A DNA stretch of 44,487 nt from Fuscovulum blasticum DSM 2131 (GTDB lineage Bacteria > Pseudomonadota > Alphaproteobacteria > Rhodobacterales > Rhodobacteraceae). Every line of letters begins with the position of its first letter. The stretch's first letter is position 1. The notes beneath the pieces are model-generated. The model saw only the letters and a program-made list of their open reading frames with translations, did not search any database and was not told the DNA's origin. Where the stretch lies: the NCBI RefSeq assembly GCF_003034965.1, contig NZ_PZKE01000018.1, positions 1-44,487 of the forward strand, given 5' to 3'. This document shows positions 6,732-15,712 of the stretch, one piece after another. Both the position numbers and the translations under genes were made by a program.

Positions 6732-8333
6732 ATGACCACCATCCGCCTGACCAATTCCAAGACCCGCCGGAAGGAGGAGTTCGTTCCTCTCGATCCGGCC
6801 AATGTGCGGATGTATGTCTGCGGCCCCACCGTCTATGACCGGGCGCATCTGGGCAATGCCCGGCCGGTGGTGGTGTTCGACACGCTGTACCGGCTGCTCC
6901 GCCATGTCTACGGCGCCGATCATGTGACCTATGTCCGCAACTTCACCGACGTGGATGACAAGATCAACGCCGAGGCGCAGCGCAGGAAGGCGCTTGGCCG
7001 GCCGGAGACGCTGGAAGAGCTGATCCGCGAGCGGACCGAGGAAACCATCGCCTGGTATCATGCCGACATGGATGCGCTTGGCGCGCTGCGGCCCGGCCAC
7101 GAACCGCGGGCGACCGAATTCATCGGCGCGATGATTGCCATGATCGAGGGGCTGATCGGGCGGGGGCACGCCTATGCGGTGGACGGGCATGTCCTGTTCC
7201 GCGTGCGGTCCTACAAGGACTATGGCGCGCTGTCGGGGCGCAGCGTCGATGACATGATCGCCGGCGCGCGGGTCGAGGTCGCGCCCTACAAGGAAGACCC
7301 GATGGATTTCGTGCTGTGGAAGCCGTCGGATGCCGACCTGCCGGGATGGGACAGCCCCTGGGGCCGGGGCCGCCCCGGCTGGCACATCGAATGCTCGGCC
7401 ATGTCATATGAATTGCTGGGCGACAGTTTCGACATCCACGGCGGCGGCCTGGATCTGCAATTCCCCCACCACGAGAACGAGATTGCCCAAAGCTGCTGCG
7501 CCCATCCGCAGGGCCAGTTCGCCCGCTATTGGCTGCACAACGAGATGCTGCAGGTCGAGGGCAAGAAGATGTCCAAGTCGCTGGGCAATTTCTTCACCGT
7601 GCGCGATCTGCTGAACAAGGGGATTCCGGGCGAGGTGATCCGGTTTGTCCTGCTGAGCACGCATTACCGCAAGCCGATGGACTGGCGACGTGGAACTGTG
7701 ACTGCAGCGCGAAAGGAGTTGCGGAACTGGTGGTTTGCGACGGAGGAAGTCAAACTGGCAGCAGGCGCGGATGATACCTTTGTTGATGCATTGGCAGATG
7801 ATCTGAATACTTCGGACGCGATTAACCGCCTTCGTGAGCTGTATAAGGCGAAAGAGTTTTCCAAGCTCAGGGCGTCTGCAAACTTGCTTGGCCTTCTCTT
7901 GCCCGGCACAGACCCGTGGTTCCGTCCTAAAGTAGATGATCTCGTGAGAGGCAAAGTCGAGAGTGTTTTTGCTCTTCGACAGCGTGTTAGGGCGGAGAAG
8001 GACTATGTGACCTCTGACTTTCTTCGTGCGGTTCTAGAAGTCGCTGGGGTTACTGTGGCTGACGGAAAAAATCCAACCTGGATTGCAAGCTTTGCTGGGC
8101 AGGAGCGCGGCTGGAAAAAATTGGCTGAGTTGAGTGAGGACGAAAGCGAGCGGTTCGTGAACTTCGACAGCTTAGCATCAATTGCGCGATCCCGTCACGT
8201 TTGGCTTTCTTCCGAGATTGATAGCAATAACAATCTGACGGATGGCCATGTCGTGATTGTCGACGAGGTGCCTGAGACCATTGATGTCGACTTGCTTTAC
8301 GAATTGGTTCGAGTCGCGGGGTATGATGTATGA
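6732..8333 (+). CDS. cysS: Cysteinyl-tRNA synthetase with an aberrant, low-GC C-terminal third
   Basis: The 533-residue class I synthetase charges tRNA-Cys. The catalytic part is standard: zinc-ligand Cys30 in [10 protein letters not shown], the HIGH-type motif HLGN at 39-42, and KMSKS at 279-283. Up to residue 318 (HYRKPMDW) it looks like any Rhodobacteraceae CysS. From residue 319 the DNA drops to roughly half GC and uses codons rare in the neighbours (TTA, AGA, AAT, AAA). The tail still aligns in concept with CysS ([13 protein letters not shown], then [14 protein letters not shown]), but it ends in about 75 extra residues without familiar motifs. The usual length in related bacteria is about 460. 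The stop overlaps the cimA start (ATGA), so the two are cotranscribed. Confidence 0.95.
   Translation: MTTIRLTNSKTRRKEEFVPLDPANVRMYVCGPTVYDRAHLGNARPVVVFDTLYRLLRHVYGADHVTYVRNFTDVDDKINAEAQRRKALGRPETLEELIRERTEETIAWYHADMDALGALRPGHEPRATEFIGAMIAMIEGLIGRGHAYAVDGHVLFRVRSYKDYGALSGRSVDDMIAGARVEVAPYKEDPMDFVLWKPSDADLPGWDSPWGRGRPGWHIECSAMSYELLGDSFDIHGGGLDLQFPHHENEIAQSCCAHPQGQFARYWLHNEMLQVEGKKMSKSLGNFFTVRDLLNKGIPGEVIRFVLLSTHYRKPMDWRRGTVTAARKELRNWWFATEEVKLAAGADDTFVDALADDLNTSDAINRLRELYKAKEFSKLRASANLLGLLLPGTDPWFRPKVDDLVRGKVESVFALRQRVRAEKDYVTSDFLRAVLEVAGVTVADGKNPTWIASFAGQERGWKKLAELSEDESERFVNFDSLASIARSRHVWLSSEIDSNNNLTDGHVVIVDEVPETIDVDLLYELVRVAGYDV
7686..8330 (+). other. Low-GC tract replacing the 3' part of cysS
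   Basis: Composition changes abruptly after codon 318 of cysS and returns to high GC at the first codons of cimA. For example, bases 7801-7860 contain 27 G/C of 60, while flanking genes are well over 60%. Codons such as TTA, AGA, AAT and AAA cluster here. The tract stays in frame and ends precisely at the cysS stop. It looks like a horizontally acquired 3' gene segment. I see no integrase, direct repeat or IS end around it. Confidence 0.75.
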
Positions 8334-9967
8334 CCCCCGAACGCCTTTACCTTTTCGACACCACCCTGCGCGATGGCCAGCAGACGCAGGGCGTGCAGTT
8401 CTCGGCCGCAGAGAAGGCCCAGATCGCCCAGGCGCTTGACCGGCTTGGCGTGGATTACATCGAAGGGGGCTGGCCCGGCGCCAACCCGACCGACAGCGAT
8501 TTCTTCGCCACGGCCCCGCAGACCCGCGCGCGGATGACCGCCTTCGGCATGACCAAGCGCGTGGGCCGGTCTGCCGCCAATGACGATGTGCTGGCCGCCG
8601 TGCTGAACGCCGGCACCGGCACGGTCTGTCTGGTGGGCAAGACCCATACCTTCCACGTCGCCACCGCTCTTGGCGTGACTCTGGACGAGAACCGCGAGGC
8701 CATTGCCGAAACCTTCCGCCATCTGCGCGCCCTGGGCCGCGAGGCGCTGTTCGATGCCGAGCATTTCTTCGATGGCTACAAGGCCGACCCGGCCTATGCG
8801 CTGTCCTGCCTGCGCGCCGCGCTGGACGAGGGTGCCCGCTGGGTCGTGTTGTGCGATACCAATGGCGGCACGCTGCCGGCGGATGTGGGCCGCATCGTGG
8901 CCGAGGTGATTGCCGCCGGCATCCCCGGCGACCGCCTTGGCATCCATTGCCATGACGATACCGGCAATGCGGTGGCCAATTCTCTGGCCGCCGTCAATGC
9001 GGGGTGCCGCCAGATCCAGGGCACGCTGAACGGCCTTGGCGAACGCTGCGGCAACGCGAACCTGACCAGCCTGATCCCGACGCTGCTTCTGAAGGAACCC
9101 TATGCCAGCCGCTTTCAGACCGGCGTCACGCCCGAGGCGCTGAAAGGGCTGCTCAAGACCAGCCGGATGCTGGACGACATCCTGAACCGGGTGCCGCTGC
9201 GCAGCGCGCCCTATATCGGCGCCAGCGCCTTTGCCCACAAGGCCGGGCTCCATGCCAGCGCCATCCTGAAAGACCCCACCACCTATGAACACATCGACCC
9301 GGCGACGGTGGGCAATGCCCGCGTCATTCCGATGTCGAACCAGGCCGGCCAGTCGAACCTGCGCGCCCGCCTTGCCAGCGCCGGGATCGAGGTTGATCCG
9401 AAGGATCCGCGTCTGGCCCGCATCCTTGAGGTGGTGAAGGAGCATGAGGATCAGGGTTATGCCTATGACGGGGCGCAGGCCAGTTTCGAACTGGTCGCCC
9501 GCCGCGAACTGGGCCTGTGCCCGGCGTTCTTTGAGGTCAAGCGCTACCGCGTCACGGTCGAGCGGCGGAAGAACAAGTATGACCGGATGATCTCGCTCTC
9601 CGAAGCGGTGGTGGTGGTCAAGATCGGTGGCCGCAAGGCGATGTCGGTCAGCGACAGCATGGATGGCACGGGGCAGGACCGGGGGCCTGTCAACGCGCTG
9701 GCCAAGGCGCTGGCCAAGGATCTGGGGCCCTATCAGGCCTGTATCGACGACATGAAGCTGGTCGACTTCAAGGTGCGCATCACGCAAGGCGGGACCGAGG
9801 CGGTGACGCGGGTCATCATCGACAGCGAGGACGGGCAGGGGCGGCGCTGGTCCACGGTCGGCGTCAGCCCGAACATCGTGGACGCCAGCTTCGAGGCGCT
9901 GCTGGATGCGATCCAGTGGAAGCTGATCCGCGACATCGGCCAGCCGGTCGAGGCCGTGGCGCCATGA
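8330..9967 (+). CDS. cimA: (R)-citramalate synthase
   Basis: The 545-residue protein belongs to the LeuA-like acyltransferases. It condenses pyruvate with acetyl-CoA to give citramalate, opening a threonine-independent route to isoleucine. The N-terminal TIM barrel starts [19 protein letters not shown], whose DTTLRDG provides the metal-binding Asp and catalytic Arg. [12 protein letters not shown] supplies further metal-binding His residues. A linker and a C-terminal LeuA-type allosteric domain ([12 protein letters not shown] region) follow, which in this family binds isoleucine. The length and the [10 protein letters not shown] motif fit the long CimA type rather than homocitrate or isopropylmalate synthase. 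It overlaps cysS by ATGA at the 5' end and the next gene by ATGA at the 3' end, so all three form an operon. Confidence 0.92.
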   Translation: MTPERLYLFDTTLRDGQQTQGVQFSAAEKAQIAQALDRLGVDYIEGGWPGANPTDSDFFATAPQTRARMTAFGMTKRVGRSAANDDVLAAVLNAGTGTVCLVGKTHTFHVATALGVTLDENREAIAETFRHLRALGREALFDAEHFFDGYKADPAYALSCLRAALDEGARWVVLCDTNGGTLPADVGRIVAEVIAAGIPGDRLGIHCHDDTGNAVANSLAAVNAGCRQIQGTLNGLGERCGNANLTSLIPTLLLKEPYASRFQTGVTPEALKGLLKTSRMLDDILNRVPLRSAPYIGASAFAHKAGLHASAILKDPTTYEHIDPATVGNARVIPMSNQAGQSNLRARLASAGIEVDPKDPRLARILEVVKEHEDQGYAYDGAQASFELVARRELGLCPAFFEVKRYRVTVERRKNKYDRMISLSEAVVVVKIGGRKAMSVSDSMDGTGQDRGPVNALAKALAKDLGPYQACIDDMKLVDFKVRITQGGTEAVTRVIIDSEDGQGRRWSTVGVSPNIVDASFEALLDAIQWKLIRDIGQPVEAVAP

Positions 9968-10722
9968 GCCTTGAGGCCTGCGCCCGGCTGGTGGAACGCG
10001 GCGATCCAGACCGCTTTCTGACCGTGCGCGCGGCGCCGCTCTGGGCGCGCGAACAGCTTTTGCCGCTTTATGCCTTCAATCTGGAGGTGGCGCGCGCGCC
10101 CTGGGTCACGCAGGAGCCGCTGATCGCCGAGATGCGGCTGCAGTTCTGGCGTGATGTGGTGACCGAGGACAGCCCCCGCGCGCATGAGGTGGCCGGACCC
10201 TTGCAGGCGCTGATCCGCGATGCGGGCCTGCCGGTTGCGGTGCTGGACCGGCTGGTTGCGGCGCGGCGCTGGGATGTCTGGCGCGAGCCGTTCGAGGATC
10301 GCGCCGCCTTTGACGGCTATATTCAGGAAACCGCCGGCGGGCTGATGTGGCTGGCCGCGCGCGCGCTGGGGGCGCCGGACGGGGCCGAGGCCGCCGTGCG
10401 GGCCTATGGCTGGGCGGCGGGTCTGGCGAATTTCCTGCGCGCGGTGCCCGAGTTGGAGGCGCGGGGGCGGCATCCGCTGCCCGAAGGCGTTGCCGTGGCC
10501 GATCTGGCGCAAGCGGGGCTGGACCGGCTGGCGCAGGCGCGGGCGGCGCGGGCCACGGTTCCCCGCGGTCTGGCCCCGGCGCTGCTGGCGGGGTGGCAGG
10601 CGGGCGGCCTGCTGGCACTGGCGGCGCGCGATCCGGCCGCGGTGACCGAGGGGCGGTTGCATCTGCCCGAATTCCGCCGCCGCGGCGGGCTGCTATGGCA
10701 GGCCCTGACCGGGCGCTGGTAA
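9964..10722 (+). CDS. Squalene/phytoene synthase-family protein, probably non-catalytic
   Basis: The 252-residue protein starts at ATG 9964, overlapping the cimA stop as ATGA. The fold signature is clear from EMRLQFWRDVV (57-66) and the NxLR helix at 156-159. True prenyl synthases carry two aspartate-rich motifs that hold Mg-diphosphate. Here the first position reads FNLEVARAP and the second reads NFLRAVPELEARGR, without the conserved acidic pairs. This resembles the NDUFAF6-like branch, whose members assist respiratory complex I assembly and make no carotenoid. No carotenoid or hopanoid gene is nearby. The family is well supported; the absence of catalysis is inferred from the missing residues. 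Confidence 0.8.
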   Translation: MSLEACARLVERGDPDRFLTVRAAPLWAREQLLPLYAFNLEVARAPWVTQEPLIAEMRLQFWRDVVTEDSPRAHEVAGPLQALIRDAGLPVAVLDRLVAARRWDVWREPFEDRAAFDGYIQETAGGLMWLAARALGAPDGAEAAVRAYGWAAGLANFLRAVPELEARGRHPLPEGVAVADLAQAGLDRLAQARAARATVPRGLAPALLAGWQAGGLLALAARDPAAVTEGRLHLPEFRRRGGLLWQALTGRW

Positions 10723-10731
10723 CGACCGCGG

Positions 10732-11937
10732 TCAGCGGCTGCGGAATTCCTGCGGCCGCATCCACAGCCAGATCAGCGCGGCCCCGGCGGCGATCAGGAA
10801 GGGCAGCATGGCCATGTTGACCAGTTGCCAGCCCGCCTCGACCGAGCCGCCCGAACAGTTCATCAGCCCGCCGGACGAGAAGCTGGCCAGCGTCACGCCG
10901 CCAAACACGATCAGGTCGTTCAGGCCTTGCAGGCGGCCGCGTTCCTCGGGGCGCTGCGCGCCGGCCAGCATCGTGGTGGCGCCGATGAAGCCGAAGTTCC
11001 AGCCAAGGCCCAGCAGGATGAGCGCGGCATAGAAATTCTCAAGCTGCACGCCCGACATCGCCACCGCACCGGACCCGGCCAGGATCATCAGCCCAAGCGC
11101 GATGATCCGTTCGACCCCGAAACGGGCAATCAGATGGCCGGTGAAGAAACTGGGCAGATACATCGCCAGTACATGCGCCTGCACGATATTCGCCGCATCG
11201 TCGTTGTGATAGCCGCAGCCAACCACCGCCAGCGGGGACGAGGTCATGACCAGGTTCATCAGCGCGTAAGAGACGGTGGCGCAGATCATCGCCACGGCGA
11301 TGGCGGGGGTTCGGATCAGCTCGCCCCGGCTGCGGCCCAGCGGGGCGCCCTGCACGGGGACCGGCGGGCGCGGGATGCGTAGCAGGGCAAACAGGCCGAC
11401 ACCGACCACGTTCAGCACCACCACCAGCGCATAGGTGTAAAGGAACGAGACGACGTGCATGTCGTCGGTCAGTTTCACCAGTTCGGGGCCGAAGACCGCC
11501 GACAGAAGGCCGCCCGCCATGACCCAGCTAATCGCCTTGGGTCGGAACTCGGCCGAGGCGGTGTCGGCGGCGGCGAAGCGGAAGAACCCTTGCGCGCTCA
11601 TGTAGATGCCGGTGAAAAGAGCGCCAAGGCAAAACAGCGGGAAGCTGGCGATATACAGCGCCCAGGCCCCCAGCGCCCCGCCGATGGCGCCGCCCGCCGC
11701 GCCAAGCGCGAAGCCGGCCGCGCGGCCATGGCGCTGCATGAAGGCCGAGATCGGCGTGGCGGTCAGCATGGAGCCGATCACCGCCATCGAGATCGGCAGC
11801 GTGGCCCAGCAGGCATTCGGCGCCAGCGACTGGCCGGCAAGGCCCGCCACGGTGAAGATCATCGGCAGTTGCGCGCCCAGAATCGCCTGGGCGGCGACCA
11901 GAACGGCGACGTTGCGTTTGGCAATGCGGTCTGACAT
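10732..11937 (-). CDS. Major facilitator superfamily transporter
   Basis: About 401 residues with roughly twelve hydrophobic helices. MSDRIAKRNVAVLVAAQ at the start leads straight into the first helix. ATG 11937 is preferred; a second ATG at 11943 would add two residues, and neither has a good Shine-Dalgarno. Any longer start would run into the opposite-strand glycosylase gene. The helix 2-3 loop has the degraded motif FMQRHGRAAG typical of drug or metabolite efflux MFS proteins. The substrate cannot be read. It converges with the phytoene synthase-like gene (nine bases apart) and diverges from alkA with a 46-base gap. Confidence 0.85.
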   Translation of the reverse strand: MSDRIAKRNVAVLVAAQAILGAQLPMIFTVAGLAGQSLAPNACWATLPISMAVIGSMLTATPISAFMQRHGRAAGFALGAAGGAIGGALGAWALYIASFPLFCLGALFTGIYMSAQGFFRFAAADTASAEFRPKAISWVMAGGLLSAVFGPELVKLTDDMHVVSFLYTYALVVVLNVVGVGLFALLRIPRPPVPVQGAPLGRSRGELIRTPAIAVAMICATVSYALMNLVMTSSPLAVVGCGYHNDDAANIVQAHVLAMYLPSFFTGHLIARFGVERIIALGLMILAGSGAVAMSGVQLENFYAALILLGLGWNFGFIGATTMLAGAQRPEERGRLQGLNDLIVFGGVTLASFSSGGLMNCSGGSVEAGWQLVNMAMLPFLIAAGAALIWLWMRPQEFRSR

Positions 11938-11983
11938 GGGCATCAGGCGTAGGGGGTTCGGGCAGGGCCTGCAAGGGGGGCAT

Positions 11984-12616
11984 ATGGTCGGACGGATCAT
12001 CGAGGGGCCGCAGGACGTGGCCGAAGGCGCGGCCTGGCTGGCGGCGCGCGAGCCGCGCTTTGCCGCCGCGCTGGCCGAGGTGGGGCCGCTGCCGCTGCGC
12101 CGCCATGCCGGCGGCTTTGCCGCGCTGATGGATGCGATCATCGGGCAGCAGGTCTCGGTCGCCTCGGCGGCGGCGATCCGGGGGCGGATGGCGGCGGCGG
12201 GGTTTCTGGATGCGGCCACGGTGGCCGCGACGGAGGAGACGGCGCTGCGGGCGGCTGGCTTGAGCCGGCAGAAGGCGCGCTACGCGCTGGCGCTGGCGCA
12301 GGCCGGCATCGACTATGACGCGCTGGCGCGGATGCCCGACGAGACGGTGATCGCGACGCTGGTCGCGGTGCCGGGCATCGGGCGCTGGACGGCGGAGATC
12401 TATGCCAAGTTCGCCCTTGGCCGCGCCGATGTCTTCGCCGCGGGCGACCTTGCGCTGCAAGAGGGCGCGCGGCTGCTGTTCGACCTGCCCGAACGGCCGG
12501 GCGAACGGGCCTTGCGGGCGCTGGCCGAGGACTGGCGGCCCTGGCGGGCGGTTGCGGCCCGCGTGCTCTGGGCCTACTACCGGGTGGCAAAGGGCCGCGA
12601 AGGAGTGGGCGGATGA
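11984..12616 (+). CDS. DNA-3-methyladenine glycosylase II (AlkA-like)
   Basis: The 210-residue protein of the HhH-GPD base-excision family starts at ATG 11984 behind AGGGGGG. IIGQQVSVASA near 52-62 is the usual helix of AlkA-type enzymes. The helix-hairpin-helix is AVPGIGRWTAE (128-138), and the catalytic aspartate is Asp155 in AAGDLALQE. It lacks the Fe-S cysteines of Nth and MutY. It would remove alkylated bases such as 3-methyladenine from DNA. It is shorter than E. coli AlkA because the N-terminal TBP-like domain is absent, as in many alphaproteobacterial versions. It is joined to the esterase gene by an ATGA overlap. Confidence 0.9.
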   Translation: MVGRIIEGPQDVAEGAAWLAAREPRFAAALAEVGPLPLRRHAGGFAALMDAIIGQQVSVASAAAIRGRMAAAGFLDAATVAATEETALRAAGLSRQKARYALALAQAGIDYDALARMPDETVIATLVAVPGIGRWTAEIYAKFALGRADVFAAGDLALQEGARLLFDLPERPGERALRALAEDWRPWRAVAARVLWAYYRVAKGREGVGG

Positions 12617-13272
12617 GAGAGCTTGAGTTCGGCCGCAAGGGCGCGGCCCCCGGCACGGCGACATCGCTGGTGGTGTTCCTGCATGGCTATGGGGCCGACG
12701 GGGCCGATTTGCTGGGGCTGGCCGACGTGCTGGCGCCGCATCTGCCAGGCACGGCCTTCCTGGCCCCCGACGCGCCCGAGCCCTGTTCGGGCAACCCGTT
12801 CGGCCGGCAGTGGTTCCCGATCCCGTGGCTGGACGGCAGCAGCGAGGAAGCGGCGCGCGACGGGTTGCTGCGCGCTGCGCAAGACCTGAACGGCTTTCTT
12901 GACGCGCGTCTGGCCGAGGAGGGGCTGACCCCTGCCGCGCTGGCGCTGGTCGGGTTCAGCCAGGGGGCGATGATGTCGCTGCAGGTGGCGCCGCGGCGGG
13001 CCGAGGCCATCGCCGGGGTGGTGGCGATCTCGGGCCGGCTGCTGGCGCCTGAGCGTCTGGCGGCCGAGGCGGTGGTGAAGCCGCCCGTGCTGCTGGTGCA
13101 TGGCGATGAAGATCCGGTGGTTCCCTTCGCCGACATGGGCCGGGCGGGTGACGCGCTGGTCGCGGCGGGGTTCCAGACCTATGGCCATGTCATGAAGGGC
13201 ACCGGCCACGGCATCGCGCCAGACGGGCTGGGCGTGGCCTTGCAGTTCCTGCGCGAACGGCTGCCGGGCTAG
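12613..13272 (+). CDS. Phospholipase/carboxylesterase-family alpha/beta hydrolase
   Basis: The 219-residue cytosolic alpha/beta hydrolase has the complete triad: Ser116 in GFSQG, Asp167 in HGDEDPVVP and His199 in GTGHGI. The oxyanion region is FLHGYGADG near 22-30. Size and motif order match the abhydrolase_2 (acyl-protein thioesterase/carboxylesterase YpfH-like) family, with no signal peptide. It is translationally coupled to the DNA glycosylase through ATGA. The physiological ester is unknown, and no lipid genes are nearby. Confidence 0.9.
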   Translation: MRELEFGRKGAAPGTATSLVVFLHGYGADGADLLGLADVLAPHLPGTAFLAPDAPEPCSGNPFGRQWFPIPWLDGSSEEAARDGLLRAAQDLNGFLDARLAEEGLTPAALALVGFSQGAMMSLQVAPRRAEAIAGVVAISGRLLAPERLAAEAVVKPPVLLVHGDEDPVVPFADMGRAGDALVAAGFQTYGHVMKGTGHGIAPDGLGVALQFLRERLPG

Positions 13273-13310
13273 GGGGCGCTGCCCCGTCCTCGCCCCGGGC
13301 GGGCGAGGAC
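13273..13310. terminator. Tandem hairpins between convergent genes
   Basis: GGGGC (13273-13277) pairs with GCCCC (13281-13285). Just after it, GTCCTCGCCC (13286-13295) pairs perfectly with GGGCGAGGAC (13301-13310) over a five-base loop. It lies between the convergent esterase and glucokinase genes, so it probably stops transcription in both directions, though no T-run follows. Confidence 0.55.
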
Positions 13311-13340
13311 GCCCCCGGGATATATTCGGACAGATGAAAG
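13311..13340. repeat. Rhodobacterales intergenic motif (CCCCCGGGATAT...CAGATGAAAG)
   Basis: Directly after the hairpins the sequence reads GCCCCCGGGATATATTCGG, then ACAGATGAAAG. I recognise this arrangement (GC-rich hairpin, CCCCCGGGATATTT, CAGA-GAAAG) as a motif that recurs between genes across Rhodobacteraceae genomes. Only one copy occurs here, so the repeat status rests on memory and not on this window. Confidence 0.45.
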
Positions 13341-13362
13341 CGGGCCGGGGTCGCGGGCCGGG

Positions 13363-14343
13363 TCAGGCCGAGGCTTGCAGCCAGGCGGCGCAGCCGGTGA
13401 GCGCGGCGTAGTCGTCTTCCACCACGGTGACCGAGAAGGCCTGCGTCAGCAGGTCAACCCGGCGCGGTTCGCGGAAGGTTTCGGTCAGGCCGAAGCGGGC
13501 GAAATGCGGGGTCATGGCGCGGGCCATGCCGCCGATCAGGTAGATGCCGCCATAGGGCAGGTGGATCAGCGCCAGATCGGCCAGGGTCTGCGCCAGGATG
13601 CGGGTGTAAAGCCGGGCGGCATGGGTGGCGACGGCTTCGCCCGCCGCCAGATCGGCCAGCACCTCGGCCGACTTGCGGCTGTCTGACCCGCCGGCCTCGG
13701 CCGCGGCAAAGGCGCAAAGATTGCCAAGGCCGCGCCCGGCCAGCACTTCTTCCACGCCGCAATGGGCGATCTCGCCTTCGGCGGCCAGCCGCGCCTCGAT
13801 GAAGCGCATCAGGCGGAAATCCTCATCGTTGCGGACGGGCATGTTCACATGGCCACATTCCGAGGCCGGAACCACCCGCTGCGCGCCGTGGCCATGCACG
13901 GGGGCGGCATTGACCCCGGTGCCCAGCCCCACCACCAGCATCGAGCCGCCCGTGACCTGCGGCCCCTTGATCACCGGGCGCAGGTTTGCGGCGGCGATAT
14001 GCCCAAGGGCATGTCCTTGCGCCTGAAGATCGTTCAGGATCGCCACCCGGCCCGCGCCGCTGGCCGCGCGCAGCTTGGGCGCATCCATCGTCCAGTCGAG
14101 GTTGGTCATGCTGGCAACGCCATCCTGCACCGGGCCGGCGGCGGCCACGCAAAGCCCGGCCACCTGCGCCCCGGTCTGGTCAAGGTAGTCGCGCAGGATC
14201 TGCGCGATGTCCTGACCGCGCGCCTTGTAATCGGCGTTCGGGAAGCGGCGGATCGTGTCGGGCAGCACCTGTGTCCCTTGCGCCAGTGCCACGCGGGTAT
14301 TCGTGCCGCCGATGTCTGCCAGAAGCGCCAGTCCGTCCATCAT
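13363..14343 (-). CDS. glk: Glucokinase
   Basis: The 326-residue protein phosphorylates glucose with ATP to glucose-6-phosphate. The ATP phosphate motif ADIGGTNTR is at the N-terminus and the catalytic base is Asp105 in ILNDLQAQGHALG. The second phosphate motif is VVGLGTGVNAA, and PASECGHVNMP supplies the sugar-binding Glu. This is the bacterial glucokinase (Glk, Pfam 02685) type, not the ROK family, because the CXCGXXGC zinc motif is absent. It starts with two consecutive ATGs (14343, 14340), with AGGA upstream. It is the last gene of the leftward agl arm, ten bases after the beta-glucosidase, and would capture glucose released by both glycosidases. Confidence 0.93.
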   Translation of the reverse strand: MMDGLALLADIGGTNTRVALAQGTQVLPDTIRRFPNADYKARGQDIAQILRDYLDQTGAQVAGLCVAAAGPVQDGVASMTNLDWTMDAPKLRAASGAGRVAILNDLQAQGHALGHIAAANLRPVIKGPQVTGGSMLVVGLGTGVNAAPVHGHGAQRVVPASECGHVNMPVRNDEDFRLMRFIEARLAAEGEIAHCGVEEVLAGRGLGNLCAFAAAEAGGSDSRKSAEVLADLAAGEAVATHAARLYTRILAQTLADLALIHLPYGGIYLIGGMARAMTPHFARFGLTETFREPRRVDLLTQAFSVTVVEDDYAALTGCAAWLQASA

Positions 14344-14352
14344 CGCACCATC

Positions 14353-15684
14353 CTAACCGTTGCGCGCCAGGGCCCGCGCCAGGGCGAGATACGAGGATTT
14401 CGGGGTCCGCTTCAAGCTGTCGAAATCGACATGGACCAGACCGAACCGCTTTTCATAGCCGAGCGACCATTCATAATTGTCCAGCATGGACCAGCAGAAA
14501 TAGCCCTGCACATTGGCCCCCTGCGCAATGGCCCGCTGCACGGCGGCCAGATGCTGCGACAGGTAGTCGATGCGTTCGGGGTCATCGACCATGCCGTCCA
14601 CGACCGGCACTTCCGCCGAGGCCATGCCGTTTTCGGTGATGTAGATCGGCAGGCCGCGGGAATATTCGGCCTGCGTGCGCAGCAGGAATTTCTCAAGCCC
14701 CTCGGGGTAGATTTCCCAACCCATCTGGGTTTTCGGCAGCGGGCCGTCGATCTCGGCATATTGCGGCCAGGGGCCGGGGGCGGGGGCAAGGTTCTTGCGG
14801 GTGTAGTAGTTCAGGCCGCACCAGTCCACCGGGGTGCCGATCAGATCCATGTCGTCCTGCCAGCCGGGGGGCATGTGCGGCTCAAGCCCTTCCAGCGCCA
14901 GCGCGGGGTATTCCTTGCGGAAGATCGCGCCCAGGAACCAGCGGTTGTAGATCGCGTCATACCGGGCGGCGGCGGCGGCGGCTTCGGGGCTGTCATCCAC
15001 CGGATCGGCCCATTCCAGGTTGCAGACCGCGCCAAGGTTGCGGTGGCCAAGGCCGCGCATGACCTCGATCGCGCGGCCATGGGCCAGCAGGACATGGTGC
15101 ATGGCCCGGGCCGTGGCGCGGATGTCGCGCAGGCCGGGGGCGTGGATGCCCATGAAATGCGACAGCCAGCCGACGCACCAGGGTTCGTTGATCGGGGCGG
15201 CGGACCAGACGCGATCCCCGATGCGGCGCATCAGCACCTCGGTATAGTCGGCGAACCAGCCGGCGATGTCGCGGTTGCGCCAGCCGCCAAGGTCGGCCAG
15301 CGCCGAGGGCAGTTCCCAGTGATACAGCGTCAGCGCCGGTTTCAACCCGCGTTCGACCATGCCATCGACCAGCCGGTCATAGAAATCAAGGCCCTCGGGG
15401 TTGGGGGTGCCCCGGCCTTCGGGCAGCACGCGCGCCCAACTGGCCGAGAAGCGGTAGGCATCCAGATTGGCCCCGGCGATCAGGTCCAGATCCTCGGGCC
15501 AGCGGTGGTAATGGTCGCAGGCGCGCGCGCCGGTTTCGGCCCGGACCACATTGCCCGGCGTGTCGGCGAAATCATCCCAATGGGTGCGGCCGGCGCCGCC
15601 GAAGGCATGACCTTCAATCTGATAGGCCGAGGTGGCGGTGCCGAAAAGAAAGCCTTCTGGGAACTGGGCACGGGCAGGCAGCAT
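14353..15684 (-). CDS. GH1 beta-glucosidase
   Basis: The 443-residue glycoside hydrolase family 1 enzyme opens FPEGFLFGTATSAYQIEG, the GH1 N-terminal signature. The acid/base is Glu167 in INEPW and the nucleophile is Glu351 in ITENG, separated by the usual distance. No signal peptide is present, so it acts in the cytoplasm on imported beta-linked disaccharides such as cellobiose, releasing glucose for the adjacent glucokinase. It lies 28 bases after aglR in the leftward arm. Having a beta-glucosidase beside an alpha-glucosidase suggests that the transporter accepts both anomers or that the regulator is shared. Confidence 0.94.
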   Translation of the reverse strand: MLPARAQFPEGFLFGTATSAYQIEGHAFGGAGRTHWDDFADTPGNVVRAETGARACDHYHRWPEDLDLIAGANLDAYRFSASWARVLPEGRGTPNPEGLDFYDRLVDGMVERGLKPALTLYHWELPSALADLGGWRNRDIAGWFADYTEVLMRRIGDRVWSAAPINEPWCVGWLSHFMGIHAPGLRDIRATARAMHHVLLAHGRAIEVMRGLGHRNLGAVCNLEWADPVDDSPEAAAAAARYDAIYNRWFLGAIFRKEYPALALEGLEPHMPPGWQDDMDLIGTPVDWCGLNYYTRKNLAPAPGPWPQYAEIDGPLPKTQMGWEIYPEGLEKFLLRTQAEYSRGLPIYITENGMASAEVPVVDGMVDDPERIDYLSQHLAAVQRAIAQGANVQGYFCWSMLDNYEWSLGYEKRFGLVHVDFDSLKRTPKSSYLALARALARNG

Positions 15685-15712
15685 GGTCAGACCTTTACAG
15701 TGAAAGCGGGGC

